A stretch of 64,000 nt of DNA from Hansfordia pulvinata (Eukaryota; Ascomycota; Sordariomycetes; Xylariales): contig BJKQ01000002.1 of assembly GCA_006538405.1 (NCBI GenBank), forward strand, positions 3,472,001 to 3,536,000. The letters are read 5' to 3'. Positions 48,528-58,321 of this stretch are shown here, piece after piece (within the stretch, counting starts at the first letter, position 1; each line of letters starts with the position of its first letter). Position numbers and translations under genes: made by a program. The notes below the pieces were generated by a model. That model worked only from the letters and a program-made list of their open reading frames with translations, was not told where the DNA came from and ran no database searches.

Positions 48528-49181
48528 GTTGGCGTTGGATCTGGGATTGACGGGTGGTGGTGGTGGTGTTGATGAGGAATTGAAGCTTCGCGAGGGAGGG
48601 ACAATCACTCAGGAAGCAGCCAGGCTTGATGAGAAGTGGCCGAATATTGGAATTTCCTGGGCCCCGCAATTTTTCACGGTACGGATCTGGTGGTGGTACG
48701 TATTGTCGTGACCGGGCTGACTGCTACTGGGTGGCTCTGCTGTGGTGGGCTGAGCTGGTGGGGGCAATTCCGGCTCCTGATAGTGCCTTCGGCCGCCTTT
48801 CGCTGAGTGCCAGTGCACCCTTTCGGTGGTAGACCGGCAGCCCTGACGCTTGAGGGGTCGGGGCAGTCGAATCCATGAGCGGCTGCCACCGTGGGCACAC
48901 AACCAAGCCGCAAAAAAACCCTAGCTCGCTAAAATTCGATAAGAGATAACAAAGCTCGGACCACCCAGTGTCTTGCGCCACCACCTTTTCTGCTCTGGCA
49001 GGAGCTCTCTACGGTGGATTAACTCACCGCCCACAGGACCCGCTCGTCGCCGCCAATTTTCGCATGGCCAGCTTTAATTCTTCCCGCCCGAAATTTTCGT
49101 CCGTCTCTTTCAGCCTGTTCCCTCTTCACACCCAACGCCCAACCCGAGTCGACAACCACGATACCGGCAACCCCCGACACA
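48528..49181. promoter_or_regulatory. Bidirectional ribosomal-protein promoter
   Basis: This 654-bp interval separates the divergent starts of uS11 (-) and uL30 (+). It contains AACCCTAG at 48917-48924, a telo-box-like word of the type reported in fungal ribosomal-protein promoters (Homol-E/Tbf1-like), and a GATAAG core near 48938-48943. A pyrimidine-rich stretch (49100-49140) precedes the uL30 ATG. Co-regulation of the two genes is inferred from layout. Confidence 0.45.
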
Positions 49182-50755
49182 ATGGCTCCTACGTATGCTG
49201 CCTCCGCTCCTTGTTGAGTTCCCAATCATGTTGTGATCATGCCATGAGCGCCTGGTTCTCCCCAAACTTCGAACTCCGCGGTCCGTCGTGGTCCTCTCGG
49301 CTGGATGGCCCTGCCCACCCGAATGCCTGCTTCTCTGATCCGAAAGGACGGGGAAGCTGGCTCGGTCTGAGCACTGCAGCCAGCTCGATTTTCCCGGGCG
49401 TCTCCCTCTTTCCGTTATTCTTGGCCCGGCCAGTCTGCGGATTGAGAGATGTCGCCTGGGGCGTTGGAGATGACGAGCGCCTCGCCGCTTGTCTCTCTTA
49501 AATACATCTGCCGCAGCCAACAGTCCACGAAAGTGCAGAAATGCCTTCTCTGATCTGGTTGGTTCTTTGCGAGCATCCCTTCCTGAACTTTGGTTCAGGG
49601 CGTTGTCGGATGAGGAATAACACCGGCTTATGCCAGGCAGCGGGCCCGCCCCAATGTTCTGAATAGCCCTTGTTGCCTCACCGATCAAATTCATACCTCG
49701 AGTTAGCCTCCGTCGAGAATGTCGCGCACAACCCGGCAGTTCTCCAACCGGCGCTCTACTTGATCATACACGTCTTCGTACTGTATGACTGTGGACTACG
49801 TACTAACCTGGATCGTCTGCAGCACTATCCCCACCAAGGATGAGGTCCTCGTCCCCGAGACCCTCCTGAAGAAGCGCAAGAGCCAGGAGAAGGCTCGCGC
49901 TGAGAAGACCGCTGCTGCCGACAAGCAGAAGAAGGTTAGTTTCCCCGTTTTTTCTTATCGCTTGCGGAGGAGGGGACGATGTGATGTATAAAAACCCTTT
50001 GCGACTAGACTGCGGTCAATGCTGTTGCAAAATAACCATCTTTCGGGTCTGATCGCCATTTGAAGGAAGTCTTTATCAAACTAAAGTTGCCACGCTTCGT
50101 GCTCATGGCGCTAACAACCACACTTCCAGGCCAACAAGGACAAGCGCCAGGTCATCTTCAAGCGCGCCGAGAAGTACATCAAGGAGTACCGCGACCAGGA
50201 GCGCGAGAAGGTTCGCCTGAACCGCCTCGCCAAGCAGGAGGGCAACTTCTACGTCCCTGCCGAGCACACCCTCATCTTCGTTGTCCGCATCAAGGGTATC
50301 AACAAGATCGCCCCCAAGCCCCGCAAGATCCTCCAGCTGCTCCGTCTGCTGCAGATCAACAACGGTGTCTTCGTCAAGATCTCCAAGGCCACCATGGAGA
50401 TGATCAAGGTCGTCGAGCCGTGGGTTGCCTACGGTTACCCCAACCTGAAGACCGTCAAGGAGCTGGTCTACAAGCGCGGCTACGGCAAGGTCGACAAGCA
50501 GCGCACTCCCCTGACCGACAACTCCATCATCGAGGAGAACCTCGGCAAGTACGGCATCGTCTGCATGGAGGACCTGATCCACGAGATCTACACCGTCGGC
50601 CCCAACTTCAAGCAGGCCTCCAACTTCCTGTGGCCCTTCAAGCTCAGCAACCCCACCGGTGGCTTCCGCCCCGCAAGTTCAAGCACTTCATCGAGGGTGG
50701 TGACCTTGGCAACCGTGAGGACAACATCAACGCTCTCGTCCGCCGCATGAACTAA
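49182..50755 (+). CDS. rpl7: 60S ribosomal protein uL30 (L7)
   Basis: Exons 49182-49192 (only 11 bp), 49823-49934 and 50130-50755 give 249 aa, as in other fungi. Intron 1 is 630 bp with a GTATGC donor and a consensus TACTAAC branch site; intron 2 is 195 bp and hosts a box C/D snoRNA. Seen: [37 protein letters not shown], the uL30 core [17 protein letters not shown], and LYKRGY-type sequence ([15 protein letters not shown]). The tail [15 protein letters not shown], ending RRMN, is in a shifted frame. The break is in the C run 50669-50672, where one missing C explains it (FRPRKFKHF). uL30 binds 25S rRNA in the large subunit. Confidence 0.95.
49974..50057 (+). ncRNA. Intronic box C/D snoRNA, snR39b-like
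   Basis: Inside uL30 intron 2. Box C is GTGATGT at 49981-49987 (consensus RTGATGA, last base differs) and box D is CTGA at 50049-50052. The flanks GGACGA (49974-49979) and TCGCC (50053-50057) form a 5-bp terminal stem with one bulged A. Directly before box D is ACCATCTTTCGGGT, the reverse complement of ACCCGAAAGATGGT, a universally conserved 25S/28S rRNA segment. The fifth base before box D pairs with the G of CCCGAAAG, which is yeast G805, the snR39b target. Yeast keeps related guides (snR39, snR59) in its RPL7 introns. Box D sits 77 nt before the 3' splice site, a usual spacing for intronic snoRNAs. Confidence 0.85.
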
Positions 50756-51738
50756 GGTGGTTGACTTGGCCGTTGTTGTCTTTTTCTCTCGGGTGTAATG
50801 GGTTAGGGTAAATGACTTTGCTGCATGGGTGACCGGCGTTCATAGCCACAAAAAGGGGGCCTTTCGGACGCGATCAATGAAATGAAAACTTTGATGACCA
50901 CACGCAGTCTTCCATGACCTGGCAATTGTCCCCGTGATAAATAGTCAATACAGTCTGCCTACAAGACCATACTCTCTCTATCTGCTTCGAGGTGAGCTCA
51001 AAGTGTGATTAATTGGAGAAACCACAGCTCTGGACCGATTTTCGCTGTCAGTATCACCCTAGGCACTACTTTCCGCGGTTACAGTTGTTGCTCATAGGTA
51101 GTCGGGTTAAGTCCCGCATTCCTGAGGTACCCAGTAAAATTCTGCTTGTAGGCAAGGGACGAAAGCGCCACGTGAAATAGTGGAGTTTGCAGGTCAGCCC
51201 GTGAGCGCCGTCCCCGCGATAGGCTTGCGGCTTTACTCGGATGGCGCGAGACACAACGAGAGGTTGTATCGATAGGAGGCTTGCCCTTAGTGAGCTTAGA
51301 AGGTTGAAGACAGACGCCTTCGCTGGGGGGCCAGTAATCCTTGTGCCTCCCGCGCGAATCCAGTTCTTAGACTCAGCTGGGCAGGTGACGAGCGAATGAG
51401 AGCCATCCGGGCCAACGCAGGGCTCGCGACCCAGGAGTTAGCTGGAATCGCAAAGTCTTTCGTCAATGCCTGACGTCTGCTCAAGTAGGAGTTCGATATT
51501 GTCTAACGACCGAATACTTGCTGGGGTGCAACGACAAAGGTGGTATATACATGTTGGTTTGTACACAAGCAAGAATCTATAAGACACCCAAGCGCCTCTG
51601 CGTGCCTCTGCGTGCCTCTGCGCGCCGGCTCGTGAAGAAGGCACCGTCTGGAGTCCATGTTGACATGGCGCGTTCCGCGGCTGCATTGATTGCACTCGAC
51701 GAGTGCCTTCGCTGAGTAGATAGTCAAGGCCGCTGAGT
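50756..51738. other. Convergent intergenic region, uL30 and ISA2 3' flanks
   Basis: No supported gene; the uL30 3' UTR should occupy the first 200 bp or so. Triplicated GCGTGCCTCT units lie at about 51597-51625. Confidence 0.45.
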
Positions 51739-52748
51739 CTAGAATTTGATGTCGAAGCTGGTGCCACAGCCGCAGCTGCTGGTAGCGGCGGGGTTGTCGG
51801 TGATCTTGAACTGGCTGCCGATCAGCTCCATGGTGAAGTCGACTTTGCTGCCGCGCAGCAGCTCCAGGCTGGGGCCGTCCAGCACAATCTTGGGGGCGCC
51901 GCTGATGGTGTTGCTGCCGGCCGGTCTCTCGCCGTCCTTGTCGAACACGAACACCGTATCTTCGGCCAGGTCAAGCCCGGGAGGCGAGGGGGCGCCGCTT
52001 GTCGTCGTTGAGGGCGCCACCTCGGGCGCCGCGGTCTCGTAGGGCGGGGGCTCGCTGCTGGCTTCCACGGACGCGGACCCGGCGGGTGGCAGCGTAGAGG
52101 GCAGCGTCGTCAGCGACATGAGGTACTGAAACCCGTGGCACCCGCCGGATTGCACCTCAACGCGGAGCGCAAGGTCTGGGTTGTCGTCCTTGGCCATGAT
52201 CTGTGAGAGGCGCTGCGATGAGTTAGTTTCGTGGGGTCCCTAATTCGACGTAGTGCACAAATATTGAGGGGGATGAAGACAGTGCGCAAGAAACCAAAGG
52301 GAACCGGGCAACTCACGTCGGCGGCTCGCGGCGTAATTTCTAGAACCATGTCGTTTCCATCGTCGTCCTTTAGCGGGTTGAGAACCGCGACGGTCTTGCC
52401 TTTGTCAGATGCAGCGGCGGCGTTTGTCGGCGAAGGCGCCGGAGCAGGTTGGTTGCTGGCTGTGGGTTCAGCGGCCGTGGCATACATTCGGCGCGAAGGC
52501 ACCGCCACTCCGGCGCTCGCAGAGCTGGCACCTCGAGCAGCTGTCGCAGTGAAGGCGATGGCGGCGGATGGCGATGCGCGAGACGCAATGCGCGAGAAGG
52601 CGCGGGAAGGGGGTGGGAGCAGGACGTCCAGAAGCAGAGGGGAAGCTGCGGTGGTGGCCGTGGGCCTCGCAGACGCGGCGGTCGAGAGCTGGACGAAGGC
52701 GCGGGCGGCGGCGGAGCCTGAAGCGCCGCAGCGAATTGAGGAGGCCAT
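51739..52748 (-). CDS. isa2: Mitochondrial Fe-S assembly protein Isa2
   Basis: Exons 52748-52317 and 52212-51739 (GTGAGT donor, TCGCAG acceptor) give 301 aa. This A-type HesB/IscA scaffold matures mitochondrial 4Fe-4S proteins together with Isa1 and Iba57. Seen: an Ala/Ser/Arg-rich N terminus without acidic residues (a likely presequence), LEITPRAADRLSQIM, EVQSGGCHGFQY with Cys at about 169, and the C-terminal pair in SSCGCGTSF (Cys about 291 and 293). These three Cys bind Fe. An insert of about 50 residues rich in Pro, Ser and Thr separates LMSL from FVFDKDGER, longer than in yeast Isa2. ATG 52748 is the first methionine of an already open frame. Confidence 0.92.
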
Positions 52749-54355
52749 TTGGAGGCGCGGATTTTCGGCCTGTCGAGGCAAGGTGGACGGGGGCCTTGGG
52801 GCGTAGGAAGGATGTAGTCGAGGGCTGCAGCAGCGCTTGTAGGTGGTGTGTGGGTGTGCACTCGCGAGACGTGCAATGGTCTTGCAGATGAAGTGGGCGA
52901 AGTACCTCGTAGAAGGATGAGACGGAGGCGATGCAACAGCAATGTTGGACGAGGAGACGGGCGGCGGCAGCGGGCGATGACAAATTGACCAGTAAGCCGG
53001 GCGAAAAAAAGATCGGGGGCGGGATGATGTAAAGACAGAGGACTTGTTGGTATCGTCTCATCACCAGGTACAAGTTCTTCGTACTCGTACGCCAGGGTTG
53101 CGGAGCCGGCCGGCTGCGGCTTCCGCTCAGGCGCGGGTAGCCCTGAGCGGAGCTGTCCGCGCGAGGAAGGCGGAGAAGGCTCGGCACAACGCGCTCACCA
53201 ATCGAATTGGCTGTATCTGTAATACCCATCTCGTATGGGGCAGGTACGGTCGGTACGAATACGTTCTAGTTGCAGTCGATTGATGGATGAGACTCTGGCC
53301 GTCAAGACGGTGCAGGTTACCAATCTCACCAACCGTTTGATACTGGCTTAGGTATTGTGTGGTCAGGTATATTGTGTGGTCTACCTAATACCACAAGTAC
53401 TTGACGTGTCTGTGGCGAGGTGATCGCTCTGGATTACCTAAGGGCCAATGTCGGTTACTTCAGCTTCCATGGACTGATGTGATGTTATAAGTTGATAGGC
53501 TCTAAAAACCAGGTGTCAGTGTCCATTGAGGCCTACCTCCTACCTTTGGGCAGTGCGTCCTTAATAAGTTCCTGTCTGCTTCATACTTCTGACAGTTCAT
53601 TGGTACACTCCGGCTGTTATTCAGGTCCCGCGTACGAGCCACCCGCAGCTGCAGTCATACCTACAGCTTGGTACCTACCTACCTACTGAGTTCCTAATGG
53701 AATGTTCTGTCATCGCTGTGCTGACGAGTGGTCCTCAGAACGGCGAAAGTGTTTCCCCAGGAACTTACGCTCTTGACTCGCGGCAGGCGCGTCCCTCATA
53801 TCATACTGCTCAGCTCCATACAGGAGCTTTAAACCACAACTGAAATCGTCGCGTTGTGAGGCTGAGGCCGCTCAACACGCATCGCGTCACTTATTATGAT
53901 TATTATCGCAGCAAACAAGCGGTGCGTTGCTCCGGCACCAGCTTTGATCGAAGTATATTGTATCAATATATCCCCTCAACGACCATTGAATGCCTCTCGG
54001 CCTACCTACATGCCGCTTAGCAAGACGTTTTCCATCTACACGAGCCCCGCTTGCTGTCTAGGGCTTTCCAGAACACCCCGCTGATGGCACCACCCGACTC
54101 CCAGTCTGGCCCCGCCATGCTCACTTCGTCAGCCTGGCCTCGCAATATCAGCATTGGCGTGTTCGCATCAACGGCCCTGGCACAAGACACAACCCGTCCA
54201 GCCCAGAATTCAGCCGGCATACGCTCCGCGTCATGGCCGGGGCATCGCAGCTGGCACCGCCGCCAGGCCTGGCATCGTCGACACGCCTTGCCCTCGCCTC
54301 GCCCTACAGCACCTACAGGCCACAGGCCTTTGCGCCGACCTGCACCCACCTGACC
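52749..54355. other. Divergent intergenic region upstream of ISA2
   Basis: No supported gene. One TACTCGTA copy is at 53082 and TACCTACCTACTGAG micro-repeats are near 53673-53687. AT-rich DNA at 53890-53990 precedes the plus-strand gene. Confidence 0.4.
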
Positions 54356-55931
54356 ATGACGCGCTTGTACAGCGACACCCAGGTCTGCTCCATCTGTCAT
54401 CATCCGGGCCAGTAGGGCTGGCTCTACCGATGCAGTAAGTGGGAACGCGGCAACTCCCAAATCGATTGATCCGGTCTCTGCTCAGTAGCTAACAGATCAC
54501 AGCGTAAGTCTCGAAGCAAAGAAGCCGCCTACACCGCAACGGGCCGAAGAGTGCTAACCCCTGGCAGACAAGACCGCGAAGCTCTGGTCGACGAGGCACT
54601 CGAACACGGCTGCATGGTGCGTACTACCGACTAGGGAGAAGGGGTAAAGCCATCGTTCGATGGCATGACTTGGAAACGGCCAGCGAGACTCTCGACTAAC
54701 GCGGGTTCGACGACACCAGGTTCACTTCGACCTCCTCGGCGTCTCGCTCGCCGAGCACAGCCGGGCCTGGCCTCGCAATGCCAACACGCGGCGGGCTGAC
54801 CGCCTCGGCTTCCTCTCCGAGATCACTCCGGATGCGATGCGCCAGTACACCCCGGACCAAGTCCGCCAGATTCTCGACCAGCGGGGAAACGTGAGTTTTT
54901 GAAACCGCCGTCCCTCCCCATGTTGCCCCGCGCTCATCGCTAACGGGGGTGTGGGACCACGTACCTAGTTATTGGACGTCCTCGAGAGCGAGCACAAGCA
55001 GGCCTACCTCAAGACCAAGACCGTCTACACCCCGACCTCGCCCGCTGCTGCTGCCCCGTCGTCGCCGCTCGAAACTGCTGCGCAGAAGAAGAACAAGAAG
55101 AAGCCGCGCGGCTGGGTTCCGCTCAGTGCCGCCGACGAGTGCCAGTTCAAGTGTTGCCACGCGTGCCGGCCGTCGTGCGAGCCGCGCGCGTACCTGAGCC
55201 TCGCGGGCGTCGCGGCCGGCGACGTGCCGCCCACCGCGGCCACGGGCTTTGGCTTCCACATCCGGGGCAGCCGGCCCGTCGCTAGCGCTGGCGTGGTCGG
55301 CCGCCTCGGCTACCGCGCGGTGCCCCTGGTAAGATTTTGTTATTCGTGTGCCTTGACAACTTAAACCACTCAGCCCCAGAAACGATCGCCCCGGGCGAGC
55401 TGTAGACGAATACTTGCTGACTTGACATGCCCTCCCTCGCAGCCTCAGGCCTACATGTACGAATCGGAGTCCTCCTCGTACCTGTCCGATGACTCGTCGA
55501 GTGCACTTGCACCGACGCGTGCCGATGGAGGCGACAACGAGGGTCGAGCTGTCGGCGACGCCGATGTGTCCAAGGACGGACGCCCCGCAAATGTATCGAT
55601 CGCGGAGGTTGTCGGAAGCGCCGCGAACGATGCGCCAGCCGGGGTTCGCCACGGTGTAGCTGCAGGAGGCTACTGGATGCCATCGTCATCGTCGCCGCCG
55701 CCGCTTGGAGCGCTGCTCACGCCGCTGCCAGCCCCAGCGCCCGGTGAAGACGTTTTCCTCGAGGGCACGGCTACGTCCATGATGCGCGAGGAGCTCGAGG
55801 GGGGCCGGTTCCACGGTGAACCGCTGGATGTTAGTGGCGGGGGCGAGGGTGGGGGCTCCGGCGGAGTCGCGCTTCTGGAGGAGAGCGTCGAGCTGGGCGT
55901 GCCCGACGTCGTTGTCGTCGCGCAAGTCTAA
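54356..55931 (+). CDS. Fungal cysteine-motif protein of unknown function; in-frame TAG and 1-nt exon
   Basis: Exons: 54356-54434, 54503 (one base), 54568-54616, 54720-54890, 54969-55328 and 55443-55931, 382 codons in all. Motifs match an uncharacterised Pezizomycotina family as I remember it: CSICHHPG and GWLYRC near the N terminus, TQDREALVDEA, FLSEITPDAMRQYTPDQV, then ECQFKCCHAC (a second Cys cluster, perhaps metal-binding), AATGFGFHIRGSRPV, and a C-terminal VALLEESVELGVPDVV. Odd: codon 20 is TAG (54413-54415), between the two halves of the first Cys motif. CAG to TAG is the CpA-to-TpA change that RIP makes. The 1-nt exon is needed for frame. It could be a young pseudogene, a substitution error, or a readthrough gene. 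Confidence 0.65.
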
Positions 55932-57827
55932 GCCACGAACTAAGCCCAAGCGCCGGGAGGCGGACGTCCGTTCGTCAGGGGAAGGGAAGGGAAGAGAGAG
56001 AGGGGGGGGGGGGGGGGGCGTTGTCTACTAATCGACGATAGCCATTGTGGCTTAGTTCACAACCCTAGCTCGACGGATTCACTGCGAGTGCCCACGCCGG
56101 GCTGCATTCCTGAAGCTGGTGTCACCCCGATGGCTTGAGTAACGTAATGAGAACCCAACAAGTGGATAGGGTATAGTGGTGGCCAGGCGACCTTCTGCAC
56201 AGCAAGAGCGGTTGTATAATCCGCGCAGTACCACTAGTGTGGTCGGATTCCGGAGAAGTGTCGGATACATGCAGGTAGGCAAGAATAGGTAGCTTTGGTT
56301 TTGCCATAGGCCGAAGTCAAAGCTCCAAAGACCGGGTGGCAAATGCTCTCGACACGGGGGCCGAAGCATGCATCCTACGGAGTATGTAATTCACGGAATG
56401 TGGCGAGCAGAGGGGAAGACTCGGGGGTTTTCCAGTCCTTACTCTGTTTAATAAAATACCTTTTGTGGCACAGTGTCTCTTGTGACTGGTCTGCGGGCCG
56501 CTGCTTAGCACGGTGATGTGATGTAAAGTGGCGAGTATGTTGCAGTGCCTACGTGCGGCATATCCGTGATGTTAAGACTCCGAGACTGTGAGAATCCCTT
56601 GAGATGTTGCCGACTTTCCGAGTCCATGAAAATCATTGCCGACTTCCGGGTCCATGAGCTCAATCATAAGCCTTTGAAGTTGGCTCAGCACCTTTGAGCA
56701 CCCTTTCATTCTTTTGTGACTTTCCCACCGAGAAAGACGGACAACGAGCATTGGGCTCTCGCGGCCATACTCTCCAGTCTCTACAGGGATCATCAGGTTG
56801 TATTCAGGACGAGAGGGCGGGGACGGCTCGAAGCTCCCAAATCAAAGAAGTCGAGGCTCGTACTCGGCATCTTTGCGGGCGTGATAACTCCGTGTATGAG
56901 ACCTCGCCGCGCCAAGGCTCGGTTGCGACTTGAGAGATGCATTCATTGTTCTCCAGTGGGTATCACTCCAAGATCATCGCCGCGCAGCACGCCGCCCTCT
57001 CACCCGGCCCGGACGGCTTTTCTTCTCTTCTCGGTCTGGACGTGGCAACATGACTATGCCAATCCGTGGCGTAGAGATCGGTATGAAATCTTGTAGCATG
57101 CCGGCCCGTGTTGCTTGTACGGGTTGCGTCTTGGGTACACCGCCGGCGGCCGCCACGACCAGGCAACGGCTTGGTCACGCACGAATAATCACTCTACCGA
57201 AGCTGATGGTGACACGTAGCTTACCTCACTGACGGCGGCGAATGGATCCATACAGAATGGGTTGGGCACTTTTCCCGTGCGTTTTGCCTCCGTCCGCATC
57301 GTGGCGAAAAACCACTGGGGCCGAGGGCAGCGAAATACCGGAGACGGAGGAATGTGCGAAGTGCGATCTGCCTGCTTGCTCCCTCCCGCATGTTGCCACC
57401 TCCAACACACCACACACACCACGAGGCATCATCAGGCACGAATAATCACCCCCCATCCAAGCGCTAACGGGGGCGAAATACCACAGACGGACGGATTACG
57501 ATCACGATCTGCTTGCGCCGGCGTGTTAGCAACTCCCGACACATCGAGGAAGAGCCGAGCGACAGCAGGGGATGTGGCCGGCCGGAGACGCCGCGCGGCA
57601 TTTCGGCAGGCAGCGAGCCATGTGACTTCTGCTCTGGCCTAAGAACTCTAATATATTAAGAGGAAGTAGGTGCGCGACTGGTTGAGGTTCTGAAGCATCG
57701 ACATCCAGCTCATTGCACAATTCCTCACTATTATCCACACACAGCACAACATCCCCAGCACGATCCGGGTGAACCAGCCAACCCGACAAATCAAGGAGCT
57801 TCGCATCTGCAACGACGCACGTACAAA
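55932..57827. other. Intergenic region
   Basis: No gene is supported. It holds a G homopolymer of about 17 at 56002-56018 and an imperfect direct duplication between about 57178 and 57540. The last 150 bp are the likely promoter and leader of the secreted precursor gene. Confidence 0.4.
56002..56018. repeat. Poly-G tract
   Basis: About 17 consecutive G, 70 bp after the stop of the preceding gene and in its probable 3' UTR. Confidence 0.85.
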
Positions 57828-58321
57828 ATGAAGACTGCCGCCATTCACGCCCTGCTGGTCGTTCTGGCCTCCATGAACGCGTACGCCGCATCGGTGCCGA
57901 GAGAGGCGGAGACACAAGTAAGTCGAACAGTGGGGAGCCCAGAGAGCCCCTCCACTTCTTCCAGACAGAAGGACAGCCCCGAGACTGACAAGTAGACGCC
58001 GGCGCAGGAGATTGACGACCGGCCGCACACGACATCGAGGCGCCGGCCGGGAGCCAGGTGTACGTGATGGAAAGCACGGGCACCGTCCTGGTCGTGGGCA
58101 AGGACGGCGACATGCTGAGCGAGACGGACGTGGGCCAGCGCGAGGCCAGGAAGATGAGCAACGCCCTGGAGAGCGGCAGGAGCCCCGTGAAGCGGTCGGC
58201 CGAGATGCTGTGGCTGCGGGCGGACTGCTCGGGCGGCTGCGGCAGCAACTGCGACCTCAGCCAGTGTTCTTGCTGGCACAACCCCTCGGGCGAGTTCTGC
58301 GAGAGACAGTCCGGGGTTTAG
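57828..58321 (+). CDS. Small secreted cysteine-rich precursor with Kex2-type site
   Basis: Exon 1 is 57828-57917 and encodes a signal peptide (MKTAAIHALLVVLASMNAYA) plus a short pro-segment. Exon 2 begins at 57996 or 58008; both are AG acceptors in the same phase. It ends at 58321. A propeptide of about 70 residues leads to VKRS, a Kex2-type Lys-Arg site, after which about 40 residues contain six Cys spaced C-x3-C-x3-C-x4-C-x-C-x8-C. That fits three disulfides in a knottin- or defensin-like fold; no known family was recognised. Odd: the frame breaks at about 58019-58025, again one missing base. It could be an effector, an antimicrobial or a signalling peptide; no activity is shown by the sequence. 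Confidence 0.6.

Noticed and set aside
49600..49665. Possible second snoRNA in uL30 intron 1 (GGATGAGG ... CTGA)
   Set aside because: The C-like box is poor, the spacing is about 50 nt and the sequence before CTGA matches no rRNA segment I know.
57526..58281. Long minus-strand open frame opposite the cysteine-rich peptide gene
   Set aside because: It is the codon shadow of the plus-strand exon and has no features of its own.
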